Part shown: piece after piece, positions 43,036 through 52,842 of the stretch | Numbering within the stretch: position 1 is the first letter of the stretch | Layout of the letters: every line of letters starts with the position of its first letter | Notes under the pieces: generated by a model | Seen by the model: only the letters and a program-made list of their open reading frames with translations | Told to the model about the DNA's origin: nothing | The model's database searches: none | Origin: Alicyclobacillus sp. ALC3 | GTDB taxonomy: Bacteria; Bacillota; Bacilli; Alicyclobacillales; Alicyclobacillaceae | Length of the DNA stretch: 64,000 nucleotides | Assembly: GCF_028751195.1 (NCBI RefSeq) | Contig: NZ_CP066784.1 | Location: 4,216,001 to 4,280,000, forward strand | Direction: 5' to 3' | Position numbers and translations under genes: made by a program

Positions 43036-44119
43036 ACCGTACGCTGTTGTGGCGATTACCAAACACGGCGTGGAGATTGCTCGTCGTTTGCAGGTTGGAT
43101 TGGCGGGAATGGACGTATATTACCCGGCGAAGTTTGCCCGCGGCGATGAAACGGCCCGGGGGATTTACGCGTACGACGGTTCCGTCACCCAGTACGTCCC
43201 GGACCTGTTTGCGCACTACGAAGGGTTAATTGGCATCTTTTCCCTGGGTGCCATGGTGCGCCTGGTGGCTCCCTTGTTAAAGGATAAAAAAACCGACCCG
43301 GCCGTGGTGGTGATCGACGACCGAGCCCAACACGTCATCAGCGTGCTGTCCGGACACCTCGGTGGTGCGAATCAACTAACACAGCAGGTGGCGCATTGTC
43401 TGGGGGCGGAACCGGTCATTACGACCGCTTCGGATGTAAGCGAAACGCTGGCTGTGGACCTGCTTGGCAGGGAATTTGGCTGGGAAATTGAGAACTTTGA
43501 AAAAGTCACGGCGGTGAGCGCTGCGGTGGTGAACGAGCAGCAGGTTCACATCGTGCAGGAAGCTGGAGAGCGCAACTGGTGGCCCTATTCAAAACCGCTG
43601 CCGCCGTGGCTCCGCGTGGTTTCTTCCACCCAAGCGGCCATGCACGACCCGTTCGACGCGGCGCTGGTGATTACGCCGCGGCTGTTGACACTGCCTGAGC
43701 AAGAGCATTTTTTGACCAACGGGGTATTGTACCGGCCCAAGGTCATTGTCCTTGGAGTGGGCTGCAACCGCGGCACGAAGGCGGAGGAAATTGAGTCTGT
43801 ACTGGTGCAAACGCTGCACGACCTGGGCTTGTCCGAGCGCAGCGTCCGCAACCTCGCGACCATCGATGTCAAACAGGACGAACCCGGACTGTTGGAGGTG
43901 TGCGAACGACGCGCATGGCCTCTCGTCACGTATACGGCCGCAGAGCTGAACCAGGTTTCGCCCGCCCATCCGTCGGAGACGGTGTACCGCTATGTCGGAG
44001 CATGGGGTGTGTGCGAGCCTGCGTCCAGGTTGTCTTCCGGCGCGAAAGACTGGCTGCTTGAGAAAGTCAAGTCTGGCAATGTCACCGTCTCGGTGTGCAT
44101 GGTGACTGCCGATGCATAG
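43028..44119 (+). CDS. cbiG: Cobalt-precorrin-5A hydrolase
   Basis: A 363-residue CbiG: the N-terminal domain has AVVAITKHGVEIARRL, LIGIFSLGAMVRLVAPLL and VISVLSGHLGGANQLTQQVA. The C-terminal CobE-like domain has IVLGVGCNRGTKAEEIESVL and RNLATIDVKQDEPGLLE. It opens the delta-lactone and releases acetaldehyde. It starts at GTG 43028 within the cbiF end. Confidence 0.94.
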   Translation: MSKPYAVVAITKHGVEIARRLQVGLAGMDVYYPAKFARGDETARGIYAYDGSVTQYVPDLFAHYEGLIGIFSLGAMVRLVAPLLKDKKTDPAVVVIDDRAQHVISVLSGHLGGANQLTQQVAHCLGAEPVITTASDVSETLAVDLLGREFGWEIENFEKVTAVSAAVVNEQQVHIVQEAGERNWWPYSKPLPPWLRVVSSTQAAMHDPFDAALVITPRLLTLPEQEHFLTNGVLYRPKVIVLGVGCNRGTKAEEIESVLVQTLHDLGLSERSVRNLATIDVKQDEPGLLEVCERRAWPLVTYTAAELNQVSPAHPSETVYRYVGAWGVCEPASRLSSGAKDWLLEKVKSGNVTVSVCMVTADA

Positions 44120-45734
44120 CGGGGATGTGAGGTATTTGCGCACCAACGACACGTCAGAGGATCAGCGCCTGTTGCGACGTCCACGCTTCGTCCTTGCGGG
44201 GACCAACAGCGGCGTCGGGAAGACGACGTTCACCCTCGGTTTAATGGCCGCCCTGCAACAGCGTAGACTCAGGGTACAGGGGTACAAAGCAGGGCCGGAT
44301 TACATCGATCCCAGTTACCACACCGCTGTCACAGGACGCGTTTCGCGCAACCTCGACACATGGATGCTGTCCAAAGAGGCCGTTATGGAGATTTACCTGC
44401 GAAGCAGCGCGGATGCGGACGTCAGTGTGATCGAAGGGGTCATGGGGTTTTACGATGGTAAGGACCCAAAATCTAACGCCGGCAGTACGGCGGAACTGAG
44501 CACAGTGCTGCAGGCTCCGGTCGTCTTGATTGTCAACGTCGGCCAGATGGCGCGCAGTGCGGCCGCGATCGTCAAGGGATTCCAGCGCCTGGACGAAACG
44601 GTTCACATCGCAGGTGTACTGGCCAACCATGTGGGCAGCTACAATCACTTTGAATTGGTAAAAGAGGCGATCGAGCAGGAATGTACGGTGCCGGTGTTTG
44701 GTTACCTGCCGAAGAGAACGGATATTCAGATTCCGGACCGCCATCTCGGGCTTATTCCCGCTATCGAGCGCGGTGAACTGCGTCCATTGTTCGATTCGCT
44801 TGCCGACGCGATGGAGCAAACCGTAGACTTGGACGGATTGCTGGCGGCTGCGCGAAGCGCACCAGACTTGATGGACCGTTCACCCGTTTTATTCAGGGCG
44901 CCAAAAACTGAGGTGGCAGGTGCCGGTGGTTCTCTCCATTGTCATCATGCAGATAAGCCGATCAAAATTGCGATTGCCAAGGACACCGCGTTTAACTTCT
45001 ATTACCCAGAAAACCTCGAGTTGTTGGAGCATTATGGCGCACAGTTGCTCTACTTTAGTCCGCTGGCAGGTGAACTGATTCCAGACGAGGCCGACGGTCT
45101 GTACCTGGGAGGGGGATTCCCCGAAGAATTTGCCGGACGGTTGAGTGAATCTCAGACGCTGCTGGAACAGGTGCACCATCACATTGCGGAGGGTCTGCCC
45201 ACGTTTGCCGAGTGCGGTGGTTATATGTTTCTTAGCCAGTCCATCACCGACCTTGGCGGTAATACCTACTCCATGGTTGGATTGGTTCCGGTGAAGGTCA
45301 CGATGCAACCTCGTCTCGCAGCTCTTGGTTACCGAGAAGTCACAGCTTTAACCGAATCCATCCTATTTGAGGCGGGAGAAAAGGCACGAGGTCACGAGTT
45401 TCATTACTCCGCAGCGGAACCTGCACCGTTTGCACTAAGAAGGGATTCACCTGTAAAAAGTGACGGCACAGCCTTGACTGCGGATGGTAGTTACGGTGCC
45501 AATCCTGAAGCGGCATATCAGGTGACCGGTCGCTTTGGACACAAACCGGACGGCTTTGTTTGGAGAAACATGGTCGCCGGGTATACGCATTTGCACTTTG
45601 CATCGAACCCGCGTATGGCCCGCCGTTTTGTTGCGTCTTGCCGGGATTACCGAGAGAATGGTGGCTCAGTCCCGTCGACACCCGGGAACGAAGGGAACGA
45701 GGTCTCAGACCGACACGGAGGTACGTATGATTAA
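44112..45734 (+). CDS. cbiA: Cobyrinate a,c-diamide synthase
   Basis: A 540-residue CbiA/CobB. N-terminal ATP-binding domain: FVLAGTNSGVGKTTFTLGL, VQGYKAGPDYIDPSYH and VIEGVMGFYDG. C-terminal class I glutamine amidotransferase with nucleophile Cys in TFAECGGYMFLS and GLYLGGGFPEEFA before it. It amidates the a and c side chains. The final 60 residues extend past usual family ends with a Gly/Asn-rich tail. It overlaps the nickel/cobalt permease start by eight bases. Confidence 0.94.
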   Translation: MHSGDVRYLRTNDTSEDQRLLRRPRFVLAGTNSGVGKTTFTLGLMAALQQRRLRVQGYKAGPDYIDPSYHTAVTGRVSRNLDTWMLSKEAVMEIYLRSSADADVSVIEGVMGFYDGKDPKSNAGSTAELSTVLQAPVVLIVNVGQMARSAAAIVKGFQRLDETVHIAGVLANHVGSYNHFELVKEAIEQECTVPVFGYLPKRTDIQIPDRHLGLIPAIERGELRPLFDSLADAMEQTVDLDGLLAAARSAPDLMDRSPVLFRAPKTEVAGAGGSLHCHHADKPIKIAIAKDTAFNFYYPENLELLEHYGAQLLYFSPLAGELIPDEADGLYLGGGFPEEFAGRLSESQTLLEQVHHHIAEGLPTFAECGGYMFLSQSITDLGGNTYSMVGLVPVKVTMQPRLAALGYREVTALTESILFEAGEKARGHEFHYSAAEPAPFALRRDSPVKSDGTALTADGSYGANPEAAYQVTGRFGHKPDGFVWRNMVAGYTHLHFASNPRMARRFVASCRDYRENGGSVPSTPGNEGNEVSDRHGGTYD

Positions 45735-46755
45735 ACGGTTCAGTTTCTTTAGGCAGAGCAAGATGATTGGCGTCTTTGGATTTCTATTGCTTATGAACCT
45801 TCTGGCTTGGGTGTTCGTGATACGGGCTGGACATCGGGATTCCCTCCTCGTCTCTCTAGGTACATTGGCGTATGTGTTTGGCCTGCGCCACGCAGTCGAT
45901 GCGGACCATATTGCCGCGATTGATAATACGACGCGTAAACTCATGCAGACAGGCAAACGCTCATTAACGGTTGGATTGTACTTCTCGCTCGGGCACTCTT
46001 CCATTGTTTTTCTGCTTACGCTGTTGGTGGTACTGTCCGTACATTCGGTGCAAGCCACTTTACCGCAATTGGAACACGTGGGCAGTGTGCTCGGCAACAC
46101 CATCTCTGGAGGTTTTCTCTATCTGATGGCTACCCTGAATTTCGTTATTTTTCTGCAGATGTTTCGCGGGCGACATGAAGAGGTCAGTCTTGATGGATTG
46201 GTCGCGAAGCGGGGACTGCTCAATCGACTGTTCCGTCGCGTATTTCGTTTGATCGAGCACAGTTGGCAGATGTATTTTGTCGGTCTGTTGTTTGGACTGG
46301 GTTTTGAAACGGCCTCGGAGGTCACGCTGCTCGGGGTCTCTTCGAGTGCGAGCGCTCATGGTACCCCCATGGCAGAGGTTCTGTTGCTGCCACTGTTATT
46401 TGCCGCCGGTATGAGTTTGATAGATACACTGGACGGCGTATTTATGACTTACGCATACGGTTGGGCCTTTCAGAATCCGGTTCGAAAACTTTCGTACAAT
46501 TTATGGGTGACGGGTGTATCCGTGTTGCTCGCGTTTGGTATCGGTTCGATGGAATGGCTCCAGGTATTCGGGCACCTGTCGCAGCAGAACGGAGGACTAT
46601 GGTCCTGGCTCGATGGAGTGGACTTTGGAACACTTGGCTATGGCATGATCGCACTACTCTCACTGATTTGGGGTGGGGCGATTCTGTGGGCGTTTCTTCG
46701 CCGCGGACACAACGGCACTCCGGTGTCCATCGATTTTGGAGACAAAGAGGTGTAG
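45727..46755 (+). CDS. NiCoT-family nickel/cobalt permease
   Basis: About 342 residues with eight predicted helices. The NiCoT signature in helix 2 is FGLRHAVDADHIAAIDN, followed by GLYFSLGHSSIVFLL and LFGLGFETASEVTLLG in later helices. It starts at ATG 45727 behind GGAGG. It imports Co(II), and possibly Ni(II), for the chelatase step. Riboswitch control upstream and operon position make cobalt the likely substrate. Confidence 0.9.
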   Translation: MIKRFSFFRQSKMIGVFGFLLLMNLLAWVFVIRAGHRDSLLVSLGTLAYVFGLRHAVDADHIAAIDNTTRKLMQTGKRSLTVGLYFSLGHSSIVFLLTLLVVLSVHSVQATLPQLEHVGSVLGNTISGGFLYLMATLNFVIFLQMFRGRHEEVSLDGLVAKRGLLNRLFRRVFRLIEHSWQMYFVGLLFGLGFETASEVTLLGVSSSASAHGTPMAEVLLLPLLFAAGMSLIDTLDGVFMTYAYGWAFQNPVRKLSYNLWVTGVSVLLAFGIGSMEWLQVFGHLSQQNGGLWSWLDGVDFGTLGYGMIALLSLIWGGAILWAFLRRGHNGTPVSIDFGDKEV

Positions 46756-46757
46756 CG

Positions 46758-48272
46758 ATGACTGAACCAAAAAATCGAGAGGAGCAGTGGACGGAGGGAA
46801 ACTGCTGGCGAGAGCCCGCGGGGCATCACGGACCCAGCCGCAATCCTGACGGAGCGTCAGGACGTGAAGATAAGCAGGGGTTCGGGAATGACCCGTCCAT
46901 CTACCCGGCTTCGCTGCGTCTTCGGGGACGTCCATGCACCGTGATTGGCGGAGGTGTGGTCGCGGTTCGGAAAGTCGAGTCCCTGCTCGCCGCCGGGGCG
47001 AGAGTCCGGGTGATTAGTCCGGTCGCACAAGAGCGGCTGCTCGAACTGGCGGAACGTGGCGCGATTGATTACGAAGCACGGTCCTATTTGCCGGGTGATG
47101 CCGCCCGCGGTTTCTTGGTGGTGGCGGCCACGAATCAACGGGAGGTAAACCGACAAATCACGGCGGAGGCAGAGCGGCACGAGCGATTTGTGAATGTGGT
47201 GGATGACCCGGACGGTTGTTCCTTGCAGGTACCGGCCAGTTTCACCATGGGGCATCTGAGTGTTGCCGTTTCCACGCATGGCCGGGACCCCAAGGCCGCC
47301 AAGCGCTTAAGAGATGTTTTGGCGCAAGACCTCACGCAAGGGTCTAGCGTCTTTCCAAAGGCCGTTCGAGCGTGGCTTGAGTCACAACCAGACATAGGGA
47401 GTGGGAGATTTACGTCGTCCGCATGGGGTGACGAGGAACACGAAACGGTTCCCCCGAAGGAGCGTTTACGTATGTTTAGCCCGAATGTGCTGGGACAGCG
47501 CCCGGCTGTCCGTGCATTCCGGGATTTAACCTGCGTCAGTTTGACCTCTCACCATACGTTGGTTGCGGCCTGTGAGGCGTTGGCGGGAATTGGGCAACTG
47601 CCCATGGATACTGTACGTGCCAGACCAGAGGTGGTCGGGCACTTTGCACTCAGGGTCCCCTTGTTGGAAGTGATCGCGGCGGGGGCGACACCGTTTTTGA
47701 TGATCCATAATCTTGGAGTTCCTCGCGGCGCATATAGTGACGCCATCTTGGTAGGGATGTATGACTTGGCCGCCACCGTCGGGCTCACAAACCCCGATTC
47801 CTTTAATGGCAGCACAGAAGACAATGTCACAGTCGAGCAGACGGGAGTAGGGGTCACGGTCATTGGCAGCACAACGAACCCGCGGTTACAATTGGCAACC
47901 TCGCAACCGGGACACCTCCTGGTGTTGGCGGGGTTGCCGAAAAGTGCCCCCAAAGTGGATGTCCGAATGGATGATCCAGAGATTGTGAGTGTTGCAGATG
48001 TACAATGGCTGCGCCGACAGCCGGGTGTATTCGATATCGTCCCGGTAGGTTCCCGCGGCATTCGCTATGAGGGAAAGGAAGTGGCCAAGAGCGCCCGACT
48101 TTCAGTGGAATGGGCTTCAGTCCCCATCGATCTCGATGTCTCTGGCGGTCCAAGCACATGTGTGCTTTTTGCCGTCCTGCCTGACAGACTACTTGATATT
48201 GCACAAACCATGCAGGCGCCAGTCACGGTAATTGGGTGTCTTCGTGGGGAACCGAGGGGGAGACATGGATGA
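46758..48272 (+). CDS. Fusion of precorrin-2 dehydrogenase and CblS-like alpha-ribazole kinase domain
   Basis: About 504 residues. A polar 45-residue leader precedes a Met8/SirC-like NAD enzyme at residues about 50-210 (CTVIGGGVVAVRKVESLLAAG, FLVVAATNQREVN, NVVDDPDGCSLQVPASF with the catalytic Asp). Residues about 254-504 form an AIR-synthase-related domain (LAGIGQLPMDTV, RVPLLEVIAAGATPF, GVGVTVIGSTTNPRL, VPVGSRGIRYEG) that I match from memory to the Geobacillus alpha-ribazole kinase CblS. The first half oxidises precorrin-2 to sirohydrochlorin; the second may phosphorylate salvaged alpha-ribazole. The kinase call is less certain than the dehydrogenase. Confidence 0.75.
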   Translation: MTEPKNREEQWTEGNCWREPAGHHGPSRNPDGASGREDKQGFGNDPSIYPASLRLRGRPCTVIGGGVVAVRKVESLLAAGARVRVISPVAQERLLELAERGAIDYEARSYLPGDAARGFLVVAATNQREVNRQITAEAERHERFVNVVDDPDGCSLQVPASFTMGHLSVAVSTHGRDPKAAKRLRDVLAQDLTQGSSVFPKAVRAWLESQPDIGSGRFTSSAWGDEEHETVPPKERLRMFSPNVLGQRPAVRAFRDLTCVSLTSHHTLVAACEALAGIGQLPMDTVRARPEVVGHFALRVPLLEVIAAGATPFLMIHNLGVPRGAYSDAILVGMYDLAATVGLTNPDSFNGSTEDNVTVEQTGVGVTVIGSTTNPRLQLATSQPGHLLVLAGLPKSAPKVDVRMDDPEIVSVADVQWLRRQPGVFDIVPVGSRGIRYEGKEVAKSARLSVEWASVPIDLDVSGGPSTCVLFAVLPDRLLDIAQTMQAPVTVIGCLRGEPRGRHG

Positions 48273-49687
48273 CGAGCGAACGGAACGGAAATGCACCTTG
48301 GCGCATCGAACGAAATGGGATGAACCCCATTCCGGTTGACGAGCAAACTGGGCGACCCAGTGAGTTGTTTTGGATTTGGTTTGCGGCGAATCTTGGACTT
48401 TTAGGACTATTGTATGGAGCGATTTTAGTCAACTATCATTTAAATTTTATCCAGGCGTTGCTAGCCGCTGTTCTGTCGGCGCTATCGTTTTTGATTGTGG
48501 GCGTGCTGAGTGTTTCTGGCCGTAACAGTGGGCTGCCCATGTTCGCCGTATCTCGACGGGTATTTGGGCGTTTGGGTAATCTGCCTTTGGTCTTCATCAG
48601 TTGGGTGAACCTATTGGGGTGGGAATCCGTCACGGCCATCACGGCAACCTTGTCACTGACGGCGTTGCTGCAGACATGGTTCGGGTTTCCTTCTGGGATA
48701 TTGGCGACGAGTGTCAGTTTGCTGATGTTCCTGTTGCTGACGGGGTCATTTGGTTTGCTGGGACACGCGACGCTCGTCATCGTGCAGCGTTTGGCGGCTT
48801 GGGTACTCGGGGGATTTACCGCGGTAATCGGGGTGTTTTTGTTAGCCGCGTCGAATTGGTCTACCGTATTTCAACAACCTCCCTCTGACTGGATAGGGAA
48901 TTTCCTCCCTGCAGTTTCGATTTTGGTGGCCGGGACAGGGATCAGTTGGGTGAACGTGGCGGCAGATTACAGTCGCTATCAGTCACGTAGATACTCGAGA
49001 TCTGCACTCATCTCCGCCGTGACGCTCGGAGCCGGGATCCCATTAGTAAGCCTGATTCTGATAGGTTTTTTAGTATCGGTTGGGCATCCCAAGATTGCAT
49101 CATCGGCGAATCCGGTCCTGGCCTTGGGGCAGAGACTGCCACCGTGGCTGATGGTCCCATATTTAGTGACAGTGGTTGGAGGCTTGGCTGCGGAGACGGA
49201 TCTTAGTCTGTATTCATCCGGTCTGAATCTGCTCGTGCTTGGTGTGCGCGTAGCCAGGTACAAGACGATTTTCATGGATGCCCTCGTCATGCTGGGTGTG
49301 ACGAGCTATTTTCTGTTCGGACATGCCTCTTTGCTGGGGGCTCTCGAGTCCTTTTTAACCGCCATGGGCCTCGCTCTGGCGGCCTGGGCGGGTGTTTTCG
49401 TGGTGGCCCCATTATATAGACATGCAAACGAGCAGGCTTCGAAAGAGAAACAGGCGTTTCTTGCAGGCACGCCATTTTTTCACTGGCAGTCCGTCGCAAG
49501 TTGGATTGTGGGAGTGATGACAGGCATGCTTTTCTCAAATTTTGGCGTCTATGTGGGTCCATTGGCGAAAGGTCCGTTTTATCAATCCGGGCTGGGTGTC
49601 TGTCTTGCATTCTTGGTGAGTCTGATGTCGAATTGGGTTTTGTCTCTTCGGCCAAAGCGACAAGCTCTCTTCGATAACGATTTGTAG
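48269..49687 (+). CDS. NCS1-family nucleobase/benzimidazole permease
   Basis: About 472 residues, roughly 12 helices: ELFWIWFAANLGLLGLLYGA at the N-terminus, SGLPMFAVSRRVFGRLGN and GTGISWVNVAADYSRYQ, typical of NCS1 (CodB/PucI/CytX) transporters. ATG 48269 overlaps the upstream stop (ATGA) and has GGGGGAG before it. It is embedded between the CblS-like fusion and cbiP, so its substrate may be DMB or another bicyclic lower ligand rather than cytosine. An HMP carrier (CytX-like) is the alternative because thiC lies nearby. Confidence 0.8.
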   Translation: MTSERNGNAPWRIERNGMNPIPVDEQTGRPSELFWIWFAANLGLLGLLYGAILVNYHLNFIQALLAAVLSALSFLIVGVLSVSGRNSGLPMFAVSRRVFGRLGNLPLVFISWVNLLGWESVTAITATLSLTALLQTWFGFPSGILATSVSLLMFLLLTGSFGLLGHATLVIVQRLAAWVLGGFTAVIGVFLLAASNWSTVFQQPPSDWIGNFLPAVSILVAGTGISWVNVAADYSRYQSRRYSRSALISAVTLGAGIPLVSLILIGFLVSVGHPKIASSANPVLALGQRLPPWLMVPYLVTVVGGLAAETDLSLYSSGLNLLVLGVRVARYKTIFMDALVMLGVTSYFLFGHASLLGALESFLTAMGLALAAWAGVFVVAPLYRHANEQASKEKQAFLAGTPFFHWQSVASWIVGVMTGMLFSNFGVYVGPLAKGPFYQSGLGVCLAFLVSLMSNWVLSLRPKRQALFDNDL

Positions 49688-49782
49688 GACATCGCCGGAC
49701 TCCGATTCGAACAGACCGCGCTGTGATGGACGCAGGTCCGCGAGTATACGGAACCTCAGCATCATGGAAAAGGGTGAGTGGC

Positions 49783-51336
49783 ATGCGAAGTTTGATGATT
49801 GTGGGGACTGCATCGAGCGTCGGCAAGAGCATTGTGTGCACGGGGCTCTGTCGAATATTTTACCAGGACGGAGTTTCGGTGGCCCCTTTTAAAGCGCAGA
49901 ACATGTCTCTGAATTCTGCGGTGACTCCGTCGGGGTGTGAAATTGGGAGAGCCCAGGCGGCACAGGCAGAGGCGGCAGGGATCCGACCGAATGAACACAT
50001 GAATCCCGTTCTTCTAAAACCTACTGGAAATCAGCGAACTCAGATTGTGCTTCAAGGACGTGTTCACGATACCGTATCGGCCCGACACTATTTTCGGAGT
50101 TATAAAGAAACCTTATGGCAGGCGGTGGTCGAGTCGTATCAATTTCTCGCGACACGTCATGACGTAATTGTGATGGAGGGGGCGGGAAGTCCCGTTGAAA
50201 TGAACTTGAAGGAAAGGGATATTGCAAACCTGCGGGCAGCCGAAATGGCGGACGCAGTGGTGGTTCTCGTGGCCGACGTGGATCGTGGGGGTGTCTTTGC
50301 TTCGGTCGTGGGTACGCTGCAGTTAATGACCTCGGAAGAACGAAGGCGGTTAAAGGGGATTCTTATCAACCGTTTTCGAGGCGATCCTGAACTGTTTCAA
50401 GATGGAGAGCAATGGCTGGAACAATATACTGGCCTCCCGGTTCTTGGCGTCATTCCTTACATTTCAAATATCGGCATTGACGAGGAAGATTCGATGGCCT
50501 TTGAATCGGAGCGCTATCGAGGAGCGCATTCAAACTTGCGAAAAGATTCCACTTTTGTCGGGCCACCACAGATCCGGGTGGCCGTCGTAAGACTCCCGCA
50601 TATTGCAAATTTTACAGATTTTGATCCCCTGTTTCTTGAGCCCGATGTGGAGGCGTTTTTTACAACGGAGCCAGTAGCTTTACAGAGGGCCGACGCGATC
50701 ATCCTGCCGGGAACGAAGAGTACCATGTCGGACCTCATTTGGCTATTCGAGTACGGGCTTGCTGCCGTGATTCAGCAAGTAAGCCAGATGGGGCGGACGA
50801 TTCTCGGAATCTGCGGAGGTTATCAAATGCTGGGCCAGCGTGTTTTCGATCCATGGCATCAGGAAGACGAAAGGCACAGTGAATGTGAAGGCATTGGAAT
50901 ATTTTCCTACGAGACTACCATTGCACAAGAAAAGGAAACGATCTTGGTTGAAGGGGATCTGCTGGCTCCTTTCACGGGCGTAAGCGTAAGCGGGTATGAG
51001 ATCCACATGGGGAAAACAACAGGACTCGAACAGGGTCACGCTTTTGCACGTGTCAGTGCATCCATTGGGGGACCATCTCAAGATCATGCACGGATAGAAG
51101 GTGCCGTCTCGGATGATGGACGTATCGTCGGAACGTATCTACACGGCATTTTTCACAACGATGAGTTTCGGACCCGTTGGCTCAATCAAATACGACAGAG
51201 CAAAGGCTTGCCACCCAAGGACGATAAGGTCGTCATCCAGAATTCGCGAGAGGACGCGTATGATCGTCTGGCGGATGTAGTTCGAAGCCATTTGAATTTA
51301 GCTCGCGTTTACGAATTACTCACTCGTGAAGAGTGA
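49783..51336 (+). CDS. cbiP: Cobyric acid synthase
   Basis: About 517 residues of CobQ/CbiP: LMIVGTASSVGKSIVCTGLCR, VAPFKAQNMSLNSAVT, VMEGAGSPVEMNLKERDIAN in the N-terminal domain, then ADAIILPGTKSTMSDLIWL and the amidotransferase nucleophile in ILGICGGYQMLGQ, with GYEIHMGKT. It amidates the b, d, e and g side chains of adenosylcobyrinate diamide. I chose ATG 49783 behind AAAGGGTGAG. Confidence 0.95.
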   Translation: MRSLMIVGTASSVGKSIVCTGLCRIFYQDGVSVAPFKAQNMSLNSAVTPSGCEIGRAQAAQAEAAGIRPNEHMNPVLLKPTGNQRTQIVLQGRVHDTVSARHYFRSYKETLWQAVVESYQFLATRHDVIVMEGAGSPVEMNLKERDIANLRAAEMADAVVVLVADVDRGGVFASVVGTLQLMTSEERRRLKGILINRFRGDPELFQDGEQWLEQYTGLPVLGVIPYISNIGIDEEDSMAFESERYRGAHSNLRKDSTFVGPPQIRVAVVRLPHIANFTDFDPLFLEPDVEAFFTTEPVALQRADAIILPGTKSTMSDLIWLFEYGLAAVIQQVSQMGRTILGICGGYQMLGQRVFDPWHQEDERHSECEGIGIFSYETTIAQEKETILVEGDLLAPFTGVSVSGYEIHMGKTTGLEQGHAFARVSASIGGPSQDHARIEGAVSDDGRIVGTYLHGIFHNDEFRTRWLNQIRQSKGLPPKDDKVVIQNSREDAYDRLADVVRSHLNLARVYELLTREE

Positions 51337-51386
51337 ATCGAGTGCCCTTGATTAGACAATGTTGCGGTGAATAACGGAGGACAGAT

Positions 51387-51947
51387 ATGAAAATTCACCT
51401 TCTACGTCATGGTGAAACGAATTGGAATCGCAATAAACGCCTGCAAGGCCAGAGAGATGTACCCATAAACGATACAGGGAAGCGACAAATTGAGCAGTTT
51501 TGCCAACAAACCCGCCAGGATTACACGTTGATTGTCACCAGCCCGCTACGGAGAGCGGTTGAGTCCGCTGAGATTTGTTCCAGGTGGTTTGCACTTCCGA
51601 GCGTTGTGGAACCTGCCTTTGCAGAGAGGACTTTTGGGGACCTTGAGGGGATGTGCAAGGATGACATCTGTCGGAAGTTTCTCATTGAGGATGTAGAGGC
51701 ACTCGAAGCGACTCATAGCGTCGAATCACGAACCGATTTTCAAGCCCGGCTCGAGCTTGGGTTGGAGCGGCTTCGTAGCCATTACCCGAGTGAACGTATT
51801 TTACTCGTCACACATGGAAGCGTGATTCGCCTACTTCTGGACAGGATGTCCCCGAATTATAGAGGGCCATGTGCAGGGAAGACAAGGTTGAGTCCATCTT
51901 TCGGAGTCGTATCGAATGGGTGCGAGGTAGTGATGGATATATCCTGA
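51387..51947 (+). CDS. Histidine phosphatase, probable alpha-ribazole phosphatase, copy 1
   Basis: A 186-residue phosphoglycerate-mutase-fold protein: LLRHGETNWNRNKRLQGQ with the catalytic His, SPLRRAVESAEI, FAERTFGDLEGM and the second His in VTHGSVIRLLLD. The last 30 residues are unlike family ends. A different frame from about 51890 reads SRIEWVRGSDGYIL, resembling the usual end, so a frame break is possible. It could remove the phosphate of alpha-ribazole or cobalamin 5'-phosphate. A second such gene ends the operon. Confidence 0.75.
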   Translation: MKIHLLRHGETNWNRNKRLQGQRDVPINDTGKRQIEQFCQQTRQDYTLIVTSPLRRAVESAEICSRWFALPSVVEPAFAERTFGDLEGMCKDDICRKFLIEDVEALEATHSVESRTDFQARLELGLERLRSHYPSERILLVTHGSVIRLLLDRMSPNYRGPCAGKTRLSPSFGVVSNGCEVVMDIS

Positions 51948-52275
51948 GGAACAAGAGGTTTTTAACGTTTGGTCCGACACAGAGGTCGTCTCGACGGAAA
52001 ACGATAACCACGAGAGAGGGATCAAAGAGACGTTTGGGCGCCAGGGTCGTTCGATTCAGACATTGGATTGCAGGTTCGGATGAGAAGGTCATTTCGATTC
52101 TGATTCCATCACCGTATCCTTGCCTCCATCATCGACCAAATCCTTCACTTAGACTGGCGTGACCGTGATGACTAAAGTTTTCCAGATGGTGTCGCGAGTT
52201 GCCCAAATTTGAGGATGCATGCGGGGTATGTCGGAAAACGAGGTAAGGAATTGTCCACGATGGGAGGAATGAAAA

Positions 52276-52842
52276 ATGAGAATTTATACGCGCGGTGGGG
52301 ATAAAGGCAAGACAGCCTTGATTGGTGGAAAGCGAAGATTCAAACACGACACACGCATTGAAGCCTATGGATCGATTGACGAAGCAGGAGCATTTGTAGG
52401 CTTAGCGATTGCGGAGTTGGACACACACCGTGACGCAGACATCATGGATCTGCTTTTCCGTGTTCAACAGACGTTGTGGGACGTAGGCGCAGATGTGGCC
52501 GCCGCACCCGGAGCGATCCATGCGTTTCGCACCCCTGAGACTGCTGCAGGGGATCTTGAGCCAGAAATTGATAGGTACAAAGAAGAATCGGATGTCATCA
52601 AAAAGTTTATATTGCGGGGCGGCTGTCGAGCGTCTGCAAACCTACATGTGGCCTGTACGGTAGTCCGAAGAGCGGAACGCCGACTGGTGGAATTGATGCA
52701 GGTTGAGGAGATCCATCTGCCAACACTCAAATACCTCAATCGATTGTCTGACCTACTTTTTGTACTTGCCCGGGCGGTAAACACTCGAAATCATAGGAGC
52801 GACGTCTTCTATGAGCACAGTCCAAATGTTTTTCGAGAGTAA
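52276..52842 (+). CDS. PduO-type ATP:cob(I)alamin adenosyltransferase
   Basis: A 188-residue trimeric-type adenosyltransferase: YTRGGDKGKTALIGG at the ATP site, YGSIDEAGAFVGLAIAEL, and the helix RRAERRLVELM with YLNRLSDLLFVLARAVN. It transfers the adenosyl group of ATP to the corrinoid cobalt. ATG 52276 follows GGGAGGAATG. About 330 bases upstream, to the phosphatase, have no recognised gene. Confidence 0.93.
   Translation: MRIYTRGGDKGKTALIGGKRRFKHDTRIEAYGSIDEAGAFVGLAIAELDTHRDADIMDLLFRVQQTLWDVGADVAAAPGAIHAFRTPETAAGDLEPEIDRYKEESDVIKKFILRGGCRASANLHVACTVVRRAERRLVELMQVEEIHLPTLKYLNRLSDLLFVLARAVNTRNHRSDVFYEHSPNVFRE

Noticed and set aside
36001..44000. Many long opposite-strand frames in the cbi operon
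   Set aside because: They are typical shadows of high-GC genes and contradict strongly conserved proteins on the plus strand.
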